A stretch of DNA of 64,000 bases from Rhexocercosporidium sp. MPI-PUGE-AT-0058 (GCA_020746875.1 JAGTJL010000010.1:496001-560000); one strand, 5' to 3'; positions 23,648-35,068 are shown, numbered from the stretch's first letter. The notes: a model not told the origin generated them from the sequence alone. A program made the numbers and translations.

Positions 23648-25370
23648 ATGAATTCTTACGTTCTTCTCATTGCCCTTGTGGTCGCCACTGGAGGCTTCGT
23701 CTTCGGTGTTGATTCTGGTATGCCTCATCCTTCACTTGATCACTTCACAAGAGGTTTATTCACACAGTGCAGGCATCATAGCAACAACACTTGGACATAA
23801 AACATTCGCTGTTTATATGTACGGCCCATCAGCCAAAAATGCATCATTGACCGGTAGGTGCTCTTCCCAGAGATGTAGAGCGAGTTCTGACAAATCCCAG
23901 GAGCCATCGTGTCACTCTACAATGCCGGTCAAGCTTTGGGAACTTTCATCACTGGATACAGCGCCGATAGATTCAGTCGTAGATGGACGATATGCGCCGC
24001 AGGAATGCTGGGTAAACTTCAACATACTGTTTTCACTCAAGGCTTACCAACGGAGCAGCTACTTTCGGAGCAGCGTTGCAGACTGCTGCCCAGAATGTCG
24101 GCATGATGATCGCCGGCAGATTTGTTGCTGGCCTTGCTTGTGGCATGATCCTCGCCGTCGTGCCTGTCTATATCGCGGAAGTTTCTCCTCCCAAGAACCG
24201 TGGATTGATCGTTGGTCTGCAAGGCATGATGATCTCTATTGGCTTCATGGTTGCGAACTGGATCGGCTATGCGGGTGGGTATGCTTCTGGAAATGCTCAG
24301 TGGAGAATCCCTCTCGCTATGCAGATGCCTGGGGCAATCTTGCTCTCCATCGGCTGCTTCTTTATCCCATACACCCCACGCTGGCTAGTCGGAAAGGAGA
24401 GACATGATGAAGCGAAAGCAGGTAAGAATAACGCTCTTGAGATTTGGCACTGGCTAAGAACAGCAGTCATCATTCGTCTGCACGACGACCAGACAGAAGA
24501 GTTTCTAGCACAAGAATTTAGGCAAATCCACGATCAGATTCTTCTCGAGAACGAGGGACGAAATACTGGTGTCATCTCCTCGGTCGGCAAGCTCTTCTCC
24601 AAACAATACTTCCGTCGTACTGCCACCGCTTGTTTCATCCTGATGATGGGTCAACTCAGTGGATCAACGGTGATACAGAACTACCAGAGTATCTTCTACG
24701 CTGCTGTTGGGTACACCGGCCGTACGGGACTTCTCATTTCCGGCATCTATGGCTTCATGGGTGTATTTGGACAGATTGCGTACCTGGCTTTCGTGGCAGA
24801 CAAATGGATGAGGACGCGTACGCTCTGTAAGTTATTCCCAAGACATTTCTGAGTAAGAAGATAGTTCGCTAACACACAGTAGGGATCGGATCTGGCTTCC
24901 TTTGCGTCATGATCAGTATCATCATGGCACTGTCCGCTGAATTTGGAACTGGGACAACAGACCAATCTGGACCCCGCGCTGCGATTTCATTCATCTTCAT
25001 CTACTCCTTCGGGTACGCCTTATTTTTCAACGCTATGGTCTGGGTTGTACCTGTCGAGCTCTTCCCCTTCTTCTTACGCTCAAAAGGTCTTGGACTCGCC
25101 GTCTTCTCGAAAGCAGTTGTCGCCATCATTCTTGCCCAGATAACACCGATCGCCATTGAGAATGTACACTGGAGATACTATTCCTTGTTCATTGCTTCGA
25201 ACTTTGTGGCAGGTTTGATCTATTATTTCTTCTTGCCGGAGACCAAGGGGAAGAGTCTGGAGGAGATTGCGGAATTGTTCGGAGACGCATTGGCGACAGA
25301 GCAGCTGGGAGATATTGACACCAGCCGTAAAGAGGGATATCATGTGTCCAAGCATATTGAAACTGCTTAA
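23648..25370 (+). CDS. MFS sugar porter
   Basis: Plasma-membrane sugar:H+ symporter of the sugar porter family, 491 aa, 12 TM. Six exons: 23648-23717, 23773-23853, 23901-24011, 24059-24421, 24467-24826, 24880-25370, all GT-AG and in frame. Signatures: GGFVFGVDSGIIATTLGH in TM1, SADRFSRRWT (motif A), PVYIAEVSPPKNRG, PYTPRWLV (the PESPRWL position), PVELFPFFLRSKG and the terminal PETKGKSLEEI. Two acceptors are tandem NAGNAG sites (exon 4 at 24056 or 24059; exon 6 at 24880 or 24883), so isoforms differing by one residue are possible. It lies 596 bp downstream of the rhamnosidase in the same direction, which suggests uptake of rhamnose or a pectin-derived sugar. Unlike its two neighbours it has no lesion. 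Confidence 0.92.
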
Positions 25371-25638
25371 AGTGGCAATTTTCCACCTCCAAATACCGAG
25401 ATAATGGTAAGATCTTATTGACATGGAATCTTTTCACGAGGAGATACTTCACAACCCATATAGCTATGCAACAGCTGGCTTTCAATGGAGAATAAGGATT
25501 CAAGGTTCAAACTAAATTCTCCCAGACTCTCCCGACCTGTCAATTCCTCCCTATCCAAACTAGAATATATCCAAACACGCAACAGGTGTATGTATCCTGG
25601 TGTTAGTAGTTTCTCCACCAAGCCAGCTCCCTAGTCAG

Positions 25639-26743
25639 TTATGATGGATCCTGGAATTTGTCAATTGCGACCGAGAATAAATCAACGGGTTCATCCATCC
25701 AAGTATGCAGATTATGTCTTCGCTTACACCAAGCACATCGGACATTCCCATCCATCTGCGACCTCCTCCCACAAGGGAACCAGAACTACGAAATAATTCG
25801 CATCAGTATCATGCAGACCCATCCAAATTCTTAGCAGAGGTCGATACTTACCGCTAACTCATTCTGGTAATTAATAAGACACCTTCCATTCTCCAGTTCT
25901 GGGTTATCCCAAACTTCTTTTCGTCCACTTCTGGTAATACAACCCGCTGAGATTTTCTTCCTTTGCTTTGCACTTCAGACATATCCAACGCGTGTATTGG
26001 TCGCAATTGCAGTACATCGAAAGCGATAGTGGGAGACCAGCCTCGACGCCCTTGTCGCATGCTGTGCAATAGCAAATGACGTTGTAGCTCGTTGCTAAAG
26101 GTTCGGCGTGAGGGCGCCGATGGGAACGAAGCTTGGTGTCACGAACGCGAGCTACGTAACAGCACTCCTACGACGAACAATAATTAGTATAAGTATGGAA
26201 GATGGCTGAGAAATATAAAATTACCAATTGAATTTGATTACCTCACAAACGTTAATCCCACAACTCAAGAAAGGAGTGCATTCACAGCATCACACTTCCG
26301 ATTCCAATCCCTAACTTCGAGCCCTTCATCGTAGTGCGGTCTCTTTCCTGTCTGTCCCCAGGTGAAGTCATTTGTGTGTAAAGCGTATATTCCTCGGAAT
26401 TCCTGACGTTCTATTAGACCTATTCCGTTACATAGGACTGTGAGCTTTAAGTTGTTGAAAAGCGGTGCAGATTGGAGAATGAAGTCGTAGCATTCGGAGT
26501 TTGCTGGGCCGAGATGGAAGAGGTCGAGAGTTCTGAGGTATTTGGCTGTTACACTTAAGATAGAATATTGCGAGAGGATAGATGGAAGATTAGAAATTGT
26601 GGATATTTGTCATTGGGTTGGGCGGTCACCAGATTTTGGAGGGTTGAAGTGGATGTTGGTGTTGTGCCCAGAGTCCTACAGATCCTACGGACATGCGAGT
26701 CACAAGGCAGACATGCTGCTCTCATTAGTTGATGAGAAAACAC
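25639..26743 (-). pseudogene. Cys-rich F-box-type protein, 5'-truncated and frameshifted
   Basis: Exon-like pieces on the minus strand form the C-terminal half of a fungal F-box-type protein. An upstream exon ends at an acceptor near 26546; then YLRTLDLFHLGPANSECYDF (LRR-like) runs to 26286, a 118 bp intron (26168-26285) follows, and then a Cys-rich region with VICYCTACDKG, MYCNCDQYTRWICLKCKAK, and, after a 66 bp intron (25786-25851), FWFPCGRRSQMDGN and CAWCKRRH. The paired cysteines look like a zinc-binding module. Between GLYYQKW and EVWDNPELENGRCLINY the frame shifts by one base near 25918-25926 with no intron to explain it. The N-terminal F-box is missing: only about 240 bases separate this from the next gene. 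The function of such proteins is unknown, presumably SCF-type adaptors. Confidence 0.6.
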
Positions 26744-26980
26744 TCTGAATTAGTTCTACACAGTATTATTTATCTTCCGTTTTTATAAAGAATAGTTATT
26801 GTACGGGAAGTCTCGCCTTGGAAGAAGCTCTGATGTTGTACCACACGTGACGTACCTACTCCCCTTTTAATTAACAGAGGCTATTTCTGGCTTGAAAAGT
26901 TCCTGATCATCACTTCGTTCGTGCTCGATTGATCCTATCTATCATATCTGTACATCTGTACCTCACTTCTAAAACCAACT

Positions 26981-27676
26981 TCACTCCATAACAATCCTAG
27001 CAAACCTCAATTCCGGCTCCCTCCATCCATGGTTGAGCTTCATATTATTCAGCCTATTCAGCGTCGCCAAAACATCACGAACATCACCACCAACCTTCTT
27101 ATCCTCAAGGAACACCTCCTCGCACTCAATCAACATCCTCTCATCATCACCCTTCCCCTGTCCATCCCTATTACCAACATTATTCCCTCCACTGACTAAA
27201 ACCCCACCCGTGAGAACCAAAGTTAACACCTCCAGCCCACTGAGTCCAGCTCCAGGATGGAATATCATAAACCTTAAATCACCACCAGCTTCCAGAGCTG
27301 CACCCCTTCTCCGCGGATATTTCATCTTCCACATCTCATCCTGCACAGCTAGATGTACGATGGCGCCTCTCCTGTCCGGCACGATCCACTCCTTGAAGTC
27401 TTTTGTCAGTGTGTAAATATCATCCAAATACAAGGTGTCGTCCAACGCGGGATTGCCGTAGAGGGATATTGGATGTGGGAAGAGCGATCTCGCAGAGGGG
27501 GTGAAGAAGGGTTTGAAGGTCTTAAGGTGGATCGCTCGGGATTCTCGACATGCAGCACGACAGCTATCTGCGGTGTAGGTGCGGGGCAGAAGTGCTTTGG
27601 CCTGTGGAATTGAACATTCCCAGATCTTCAGGCGCAGTTCGGTTGGGAGGAGAGGGAAGAGTGTGAAGGCCTCCAT
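26981..27676 (-). CDS. 2EXR-domain protein, paralogue B
   Basis: Intact single exon, 231 aa. Motif FTLFPLLPTELRLKIWECSI lies at residues 4-23, then CRESRAIHLKTF and LDDTLYLDD. It matches the gene at 11142-11840 along its whole length (PHPISLYGNPAL, DLRFMIFHPGAGL, VLTLVLTGG, GWREPELRFARIV) but has a longer Gly/Asn-rich loop near residues 165-185. The two copies are about 15 kb apart in opposite orientation, so they were duplicated and then moved or inverted. No signal peptide or membrane helix. Function unknown; only the domain can be named. Confidence 0.85.
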   Translation of the reverse strand: MEAFTLFPLLPTELRLKIWECSIPQAKALLPRTYTADSCRAACRESRAIHLKTFKPFFTPSARSLFPHPISLYGNPALDDTLYLDDIYTLTKDFKEWIVPDRRGAIVHLAVQDEMWKMKYPRRRGAALEAGGDLRFMIFHPGAGLSGLEVLTLVLTGGVLVSGGNNVGNRDGQGKGDDERMLIECEEVFLEDKKVGGDVRDVLATLNRLNNMKLNHGWREPELRFARIVME

Positions 27677-29148
27677 TGTATGTGCGTATCAGTATATGAT
27701 TGTTGACCCAGATAGAGACTGCGAGGATAAATCAATGATGAGTTGTCGTCTGTTTGAATGGCGGGGTTAAGGACGCTAAAGATCTAGGGCCACCTCGGTA
27801 GATTTAAAGAAAGCTTAAGCGACCATAACAAATAAATCCACTTAAAGATTGATGGGGAATGATCTACCAAGGGGTCATGGGGCAATGAAAAAGAAACCGG
27901 AGCGAAAGATGTGTACTACTGGAGCCCCAGGAAGGCAAATGGATTATCACATCTACTTTTCTACCAGTCGAAAGGCAGCCCTGGTGTGAAGCAGCCAAAG
28001 TGCTCAAACCATGTTTGGGGATCACCAGTAGTGAGAAACGAACGTATATGTCTGGTTCTGGAAATTGAGATTGGGATGATCTTGTAGAAGCTGTGAATCC
28101 TTGATTTAGTTCGTGGCTTGTCCAGAACCGTTAGATTAAGTCGCCGAAGCCTTTGAAAAATTGAGCTTCAGCTAAGCTTCGCAAGCTTTCATGACTGTGG
28201 TTAAGTGAGATTAGACATTTTCAACAGGGATACCTGCGTTACATGGGTATATGTATTCGATGGTAGCTTTAAGAAGTTCGCCCCGTCAGCAAACGGGCTG
28301 GCTAATCGTTCCATGCATCACCATTCCAACTCTTGCGCCTTACTTTCTTCCTATAAGCTTACCCAAAATTTATTTTGTCGATCAACACCCCAGTGAATAC
28401 CAAAATTGCAAATGGAGGAACAATACAATTCATGATCCTCACAGTGCAGACAAACGACGACCGTCCGTTTCGCACGCAAGAAGAGGTACAACGTTGCGCC
28501 GAACATGTCAGCACGGCTGCTGCCAAGCCTTTTGCCGACGTCAACACCCAACATCTCCTCCTCGACATACATCAAAAAGCGGAGAATCTGGGGTCGGTAC
28601 AACCTCATGTGAATAAATACGGACGTAGACGTATTTCCAATCGGACAGATCGGATGGTCATCCCGTATCGGAAAGATGTTGAACGCTGCAGGATCATGAA
28701 CATGCCTCAGTGTCGCGCGAAAAAAGCGCCGATACATACGGACGTAGTCTCCGTTAAACATCACATCGGTCACTAAACGCGTACGACTCCTTCTACGCAT
28801 CGTATTATCTCACCTATGAGATACAAGTCGTTGAACGAGATGGATCACATCCTCTAGGAATCCTCATACTCATGCTCCTTAAGGGCAAAGCTACGGACGT
28901 ACAGCAGCATCGCCAGGCGACGTCAGCAAATGCATATTTCTGAATGCAGCTACCGCGAATACCAAAACCACCGAACACGAGATAAGCTTTCAGCTAGAGA
29001 GCTTCATATCAGTCAAGCCCTCCCATGTAAGCATCCGCTCTCTCCGAAGGCTCCACGGCATCTCCGAAACGAAAAGTCTTGAGTAATATCACGATCAGCA
29101 ATCGTCAGCGGTACGCGCTCAGCTCTCCTCCTTTTTCCGAATCAAGTC
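27677..29148. other. intergenic with overlapping ORFs on both strands
   Basis: 1.5 kb divergent region between two 2EXR genes. Open frames of 121-149 codons overlap on both strands at 28251-28800 (minus: 28351-28800; plus: 28375-28776 and 28251-28616). None shows a known domain, and overlapping frames on both strands argue for non-coding or relic DNA. If one is real, the minus frame has the more protein-like composition. Confidence 0.4.
28618..28901. promoter_or_regulatory. three copies of TACGGACGTA
   Basis: The decamer TACGGACGTA occurs at 28618-28627, 28737-28746 and 28892-28901, all in the same orientation. It is nearly self-complementary and contains CGG. The copies lie 250-530 bases upstream of the 2EXR gene that starts at 29149. 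A regulatory role is inferred from repetition alone. Confidence 0.4.
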
Positions 29149-29928
29149 ATGGATCCAGCTTCTGCCTCCACATCTACATCTACAGCTGCGTCTTTTACGT
29201 TCCCGCCTTTTCAGAGACTTCCGATTGAGCTCCGCTTGAAAATCTGGACGCTGGCTGTCGAGCCTAGAATTGTGCATATCGAGTGGTCGAGACCGCGCCG
29301 GCAATGTCTTTCGCCAGACGTCCCGGCACTTCTGCACGTCTCAAGAGAGGCGAGAGCTGAAGGGTTGAAGATCTATAATCCCGCTTTCAATACGTCTGAC
29401 TCGCTTACCCCTGTATACATTAACTTCGAACTCGACACAATCTTCTTCAGATGGAAGACCTTTGGGCGCAGGCCGGCGAAGCATGTACTTGCCATGATTG
29501 AGGACTGCCGACGCATCAGGTTCCTGCTGATAGATGCTTGTGTACGTCTCAATACCGGGATGGAGTTGATCAAGTTTGATAGCTTGAAGGAGCTTCAGAT
29601 ATCCGGTTGTATGGAGGAAGTCCCGGATGCGGTTGGAGACGCAGTTTTGTTCCAGTGTGCGTTCAAACCCTGGGTCAAGTCTATCCTGCCGCGAAAGAAG
29701 GCATATACTGTACCAAGACTGAGGTGCTTGGATCAAGGGGTAACATGCAGGGACCATTGGTGGTTTGGAGCTTGGAATGAGAGGTGTACGGGAAGGGTTG
29801 GTGGAAGTGAAGCGCAAGGATTGGATTGCTGGCAGCTGATGTTTACTGTCATCACTGACCTAGCTCATGGCTGTTTGCAAGAGAGGGAGTCTCATGGACT
29901 TTCGGTTGGAGGACATAGTATCACATAG
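29149..29928 (+). CDS. 2EXR-domain protein
   Basis: Intact single exon, 259 aa. A Ser/Thr/Ala-rich start is followed by FPPFQRLPIELRLKIWTLAV (residues about 19-38), then PRIVHIEW, the strongly conserved PALLHVSREARAEGLKIYNP segment, and the VYINFELDTIFFRW strand. This is the textbook arrangement of the family, closer to the canonical type than the pair at 11142 and 26981. The C-terminal half contains KFDSLKELQISG, a strand-helix pattern typical of the group, and ends without a known domain. No targeting signal. Biochemical function unknown. Confidence 0.88.
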   Translation: MDPASASTSTSTAASFTFPPFQRLPIELRLKIWTLAVEPRIVHIEWSRPRRQCLSPDVPALLHVSREARAEGLKIYNPAFNTSDSLTPVYINFELDTIFFRWKTFGRRPAKHVLAMIEDCRRIRFLLIDACVRLNTGMELIKFDSLKELQISGCMEEVPDAVGDAVLFQCAFKPWVKSILPRKKAYTVPRLRCLDQGVTCRDHWWFGAWNERCTGRVGGSEAQGLDCWQLMFTVITDLAHGCLQERESHGLSVGGHSIT

Positions 29929-30245
29929 CGTACAAAACACCCCTATCGATCCAGAGGAACATACCTCTTAGACTGAGGAGCAAGGCAGGTGTGTTGTCTG
30001 CTATCTTCAGACCTTCAGACCTTGAGCCTTCAACCTTCAGCCTTCAACCTTCCAATCTTCAACCTTAGCGTCACTCCCCTTCCTACCTCAAACAATTCAA
30101 TTCAGTCTATTCACGTGACCACTGGGCGGTGGCCACTTTCAGCCATTAGTCCGGCAGAATAGTGAAGCTCAACCTCAAATCTGCGACTGCGAAAGTCGAA
30201 TACCTCCCTCTACTCGACGTGTGTCAATTACTCACACCCTTCAAG
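29929..30245. other. short promoter region with CCTTCA-type repeats
   Basis: 317 bp between the 2EXR stop and the WBP11-like start. About 30005-30066 is a run of degenerate hexamers (CTTCAG/CCTTCAAC words), a pyrimidine-rich imperfect tandem repeat on the plus strand. Confidence 0.65.
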
Positions 30246-31317
30246 ATGCCGAAAGAGAAATCCGTCAACCCAGCGCAAGCTCAGCGCAAAGCCGAGAAGG
30301 CAAAAGCCATCAAGAAAGGTACGCTCGCCCAAAACGGCCCCTCCTCCCAGACATCCCCATCCCAATCACAATTGCAATCCATACGCCCAACCTGAAGCAG
30401 AAACCCTCTAAAAGAAACCCTCAGGCAAAGCAGAAGCCCAGAATCGACGCAACGAAAAATTGGCAAAGCGCAACCCAGCACACCTCGAGAAAGAGCTCGC
30501 GGAACTCAAATCCCTCGAGACAGCAGGGACCCTCACATCGCACGAGAAATCCGTTCTTGAAGGATTAGAGCGGGACCTGAAAGCCGTTAAGAAGGCTAGA
30601 GAGGCTCTGGGAGATGCGGCGCCGAAATTTGGTAGTGGGGAGAGACGGGACAGAGGGGAGCGGGGGGAGAGAGGTGGGAGAGGCGGGATGAGAGGAGGAC
30701 GGGGAGGAGCTGGTGTTCTTGGGAAGAGGAGGAGGGACGATGGCGATAGTAGTGAGGAAAGTGATGTCCCTGAGGATGTCAAGAGTATCCCAATGCCGCG
30801 CGACTCGCCGCCGCCTGTGCCAAAGGAGGTCCTCGACAAGTGGTACCAGAAACGACGAGAGCGTATCGCAGCGCAGTATCCGGGCTCGAATGCTGCAGGA
30901 GGTGGTGGTGGTGGAGGAGGAGGAGTAGGAGGAGGAAGGGGCTCGAATGCGAATAACACACCGCTGGGCGCGAATGAAAGGCGGATTGGTAATGCGGATG
31001 GAGGTGAGGGTGGGAAGGAGAGGCAGAGCGTGGTGGAGGAGGCTAAGACTGTTTATGAGGCTAAGCCGGTGGTGAGAGATTTGAGGAAAGAGGCTACGAC
31101 CTTCGTCCCGGCTGCTGTGAGGGCGAAGTTGGACAAGGCGAAAGGTGTTGGTGGGTTGGTTGAGCCAGAAGAAGCCGATGCTCTTGAGAGAGCTGGGTAC
31201 ATGGGGAAGAAAGCTACGAGTGAGGATGCCACTGGCACTGGAGGGAACGAAGGATATGCGTCACAGAAGGGATCGAGAAACGTGGCGATGGAGGAGGTTG
31301 ATGATGAGGATGGTTGA
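30246..31317 (+). CDS. WBP11-like RNA-processing protein
   Basis: Homologous at the N-terminus to WW-domain-binding protein 11 (Wbp11), a nuclear pre-mRNA splicing-associated protein. Two exons, 30246-30318 and 30425-31317, split by a 106 bp intron; 321 aa. The start MPKEKSVNPAQAQRKAEKAK and the following KKGKAEAQNRRNEKLAKRNP carry the Wbp11 motif KS-NP-xx-xRK. A coiled, Lys/Glu-rich helix (HLEKELAELKSLE) follows, then an RGG-like stretch (RGERGGRGGMRGGRGG), a KRRRDD nuclear signal, the proline patch PRDSPPPVPKEV where WW or SH3 partners could bind, and a glycine run of nine. The C-terminal half (TTFVPAAVRAKLDKAKG) is conserved among fungal relatives in my reading. The assignment is good; direct splicing function is inferred. 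Confidence 0.82.
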
Positions 31318-32212
31318 TGTATTGTGTAAGATGGAAATTCTGAGAGACAATAAGATACCCTTCCTTCACCATGGCACGATTGCCATACTTCTTTCGGTTC
31401 CTCAGGAGGCTTTAATGCTGATATGAAAAGCAATCTTTGGTGAGAAGTGGCTTGGGGACTGAGACCTAGGAGAAAAGAGAGCTTCCTGAGCTGCCGCTGC
31501 CTCTTTTGACTAATCTAGAGCTAACTTTCCCGGATTCTAGAATACATGTTCTATGGAGTCCAAAAGCTTTTCTTTCTTTCTTGAGAGCAGACCAGCCTGT
31601 CACCGCCACCTGCCACGCGCCTCTTGAATATACCATCTGAAACGAGAAGAAGAAGACATGGAGACAAGTACACCTCAATGGCGTGACACACAGCAAGAAA
31701 GTTACATATGTGGCTGGAAAGTTCTGGCAGGCATCCCAAGCGCGAGCAAGAGCATGTAACCTTCACTTCATGTTACTAGATTCAAAGAAAAGGAAACATG
31801 ATTGTCACACAGCCTAACACGAAGAGAAGATCACAAGCACGGAGAAGAGTGGCTGAAGAACGAAGTTCATATATCCACAATTTTAGCTCAATCATCTACT
31901 GATATCCTGACGTGAGAAAGAGCTTCCGGTCACGCGTCTATCCTTTCTTTTTCCCCCTCCAAGTGCAACCAAAGGAAATACAAAGTGCAGATAAGGCACC
32001 TCTTACATAGAAGAGTGTGTCCGAATCCTGACACAGAGTAGAGCGCTCCACTACCCCATTCCATTCTCAGCTAGCAAGGAAAGCAAAAGAACAAAGCAAC
32101 ACAAATAGGGTATCCTCCACCGGAACACCTCAAGGCCAATAACCAGCCGACCAGCCAACGCCCGAACGTACACAAATAAAGAAGCTTGTTGGAGAGAGAG
32201 CGGAGAGACATC
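31318..32212. other. convergent intergenic region
   Basis: 895 bp between two convergent genes, probably both 3' UTRs. Short frames only. Confidence 0.55.
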
Positions 32213-33601
32213 TCAACGGACCAAGATACTGCGACCCTCAATACGATCCGCTAAGGTAACGTTTCCCTTGACAGAAGTCTCATTGCGACGAGTCTTCCTA
32301 ATAGGACCAAGATCCAAGAACTGTGCACCATCGCGCTCCCAGAACCACTCCTCCTCAACATCAGCAGTGTTGACAGAGACTAGCCGGCCAGGAGTGCGGA
32401 TCCACTCGTTGGCGTAGTGGATGAGATGGAGACGACTTGAAGCCAGATTCTCAATGTCGGCTGGGCTGCGGCAGTGCTTGCTCTCGAGCTTGACCATGGA
32501 CTCGAGGCGGACGGTGAGACGGTAGACGCCACTGGAGGCGCGCGAGATGTTCTGCATGAGAGAGAGGTTGCCGGGTTCGGCGGCGCCGGAGAAGTCCATT
32601 GTTAAGGAGTGGAGGTTGTTGACGATTTGGCATCTGTTGGCGCGGAGTTGGAGGAAGCAGTTCTGGTATTCTGGCATTCCGCTGTGAATGCAGTATTAGC
32701 TGTGTTCTTGCTTGCAGGAGGGAGAGTGTGAATTCAGTGGAAGGGAGAGGGGAACTTACGCCCAGCTCCATTGGAAGTACATGTGATTGAGGGACTTGAT
32801 GTCGTACATGGTGAACTTGTTGAACTGGGGCTCGTTTGCGAGGGTGAGGAGGTAGTTGATCTGATTGTAAGCCTTCTTGGCCTCCTCCTTGAGGAAATTG
32901 TTACACAAAGCAACCTGGTAGAATGGCGGGATTTGCTTGTCGTGACGAAGAGCAAATACGTCGGAGGTGACATAGATCATCTTGCGTACTTCAGCGGGGA
33001 GCTTCTTGAAGGAGAATGGGACAATCTGCTTGAGATCCTCGATGGCAGCGGCCTTGCACTCAGTGATGGTAGGAGCTTGGAGGGCGTTGGAATCCGAGAA
33101 GGCGACGTTGGAATTGAGGTTGATGGCAATGGAGTGAGGAATTGGAGAAATAGCAAGAGAGTTGTAGAGCTGAACAGCAACGGACTTGTCAGCGAGAACG
33201 AAGTCACAAAGCTCCTCTTGAGATAAAACGCGCGACTCGGTACCGTTGAAGCCAATAAAGATTGAGCCATTAACAGGAAAGATGCTGCGATAATCAAGAC
33301 CTTGTGGAGCTTCCTTTTGAGCGCGAGCAATGTGGTCAGCCAGAGCAGCCTCGACGCAGGCGCGATCGGCGAAGTCCTTCCAGGTATAGACACGGGTCTG
33401 CTCCTCAGGCTTGGGAACGACTAGACCAACTGTGTCAACCTTCTTGGAGACGCTATTTGTGATTCCTAAATCTCTTCGAGTGTTCCGTGCTTGGAGGCGA
33501 GCGAGACGAGCCTGTCGAAGGGTAAACTTGCGAACAATGCGTCGGGCGTGAGGGCCAGGACTGCCACCGTTAGAGATGATGGAGGCGTCGGTGGAGCTCA
33601 T
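32213..33601 (-). CDS. F-box-like protein of unknown function
   Basis: Two exons (minus), 32760-33601 and 32213-32681, with a 78 bp intron; 436 aa, no lesion. The N-terminus is basic (RRIVRKFTLRQARLARLQAR) and could act as a nuclear signal. Residues about 70-190 have no recognised domain. A degenerate F-box/2EXR-like motif (FSFKKLPAEVRKMIYVTSDV) begins near residue 198, followed by ALCNNFLKEEAKKAYNQINY, the equivalent of the conserved N-R-E-A segment in the family. The motif therefore sits in the middle rather than at the start, which is unusual for 2EXR proteins. The second exon has NCFLQLRANRCQIVNNLHSL and ends in EGRSILVR. I do not recognise a specific orthologue. Confidence 0.75.
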
Positions 33602-35068
33602 GGTGAAGATTTAGGGTGTGTATGGGTTCAATTATGTAAGAGTGAGAGGCTCAATGAAGCTGCAATTGAAATTGCTGTGGTGGTTCTGGGAATTGGGGTT
33701 TGTGCGATTGCAGTAATAAAAGACGGGAGAAGGACGAAGGCCAGGAGAAAACCTGAGGGTTTTATATTGACTCGTGCGCGAAAAGAAATAGAGGAGGCTG
33801 GTTCTTTAGTGTGGGCAGAGTTTTTCCGTGCATGAAGGCATCGTGAGTGAATCTGATATTCACCTTTGTTAGGCGGCTTTGGCAACTTCGGCGGCCGAGG
33901 GCGACCCAACTCATGACACAACAACTTCTCTGGCTGCACACAAAGGGAAGAGCTCGTTTGACGTGTGTAGAATGATACTCATGATTGATTCAGAGTAATG
34001 TCCCGAACTTTAGATAGCTGAGGATGGTCAAGTGGTTGTAATTATCGAAATGGGATTCAGGGCCCGAAGCGAAAATGACTATATTTGTCAACAACAATGT
34101 TGCTGGGGTGACCCACTTTCAAAAAAGACCTTAGAATCAAGTGGCCTTCCACAAATCTTCCACAAATGACTAAAGGAGGTTTACCATCGGTAAGAGGTTG
34201 CAATCAATCGTACCGCGGGTTCTTCAAAAAACCAAGGTCATGTGGAAGTTTGGATGATAAGCATTCAGAATCACGTGGAATGGAACTGAAAAATGCTGAA
34301 GCAAAGAAGTCCAATGAACTCTCCTATTTGTTGCTGAAAATGACTTCCTGCCTGCCCTGGGATACCATTCAACCCAGTAGCAGGAAAGCTCAGGTCTCTA
34401 TACAATCATCTACCGCAAACAGAGACCACAAGTCATCACCGTCGTCACAATCAACCCGCTCCAACTGACTGTTTCCTCCTCCCATCCTCCCTATTTGATT
34501 GATACACAGTGCCGAATAGCATCGCCAGAGCCGATGATCCGTGCCTCCATTCTCGTATACTGAAGACACGTTCACAAGCCAATCAGGGAGATTGCACGCA
34601 CACCACACTCAGAATCCACCGTTCGATGTTGCTTCGCGAGTGGAAGTAGAAATTATATGCGCAAAGACGCTAAGCCTCCATGCAATATTACCAGAAAGAG
34701 AAAACAAGAATGTGTGCGTTGTGCCGCACAAGCGTATTTACGTCGTCGTCCGAGAAGACTACTGACAATTATGTGTACCGAAGTCCTGAAGTCTAAATCT
34801 CGGTCTCGTCATTATGCCCCAGGAGAGTGGTGCTCTCGTGGAAGCTGGTCATTCTTTCCTCCCAGCCAAATCCATTAAAGCCAAGTAAGAAAATTGTATA
34901 TGCAGGTCGAAGTCGATGAGGCCGTGAATCGAAAAAAGGATCGTCGTTCTGGACATAATTAGGTGTGAAGTGGAGGCTTGATGTCCACAAACATCTCCGC
35001 ACATGAAACCGAAGCCAGTCTTTCCACATGACCAAGATCGGGGGTCTCCTTTTAACTCCATTTTTGTG
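33602..35068. other. intergenic, no gene seen
   Basis: 1.5 kb. Several frames of 60-115 codons overlap on both strands without recognisable features. Probably promoter of the F-box-like gene and 3' flank of the reductase-like gene. Confidence 0.5.

Noticed and set aside
28351..28800. 149-codon minus-strand frame and overlapping plus-strand frames
   Set aside because: No family recognised and open frames on both strands over the same bases; kept only as a note in the intergenic entry.
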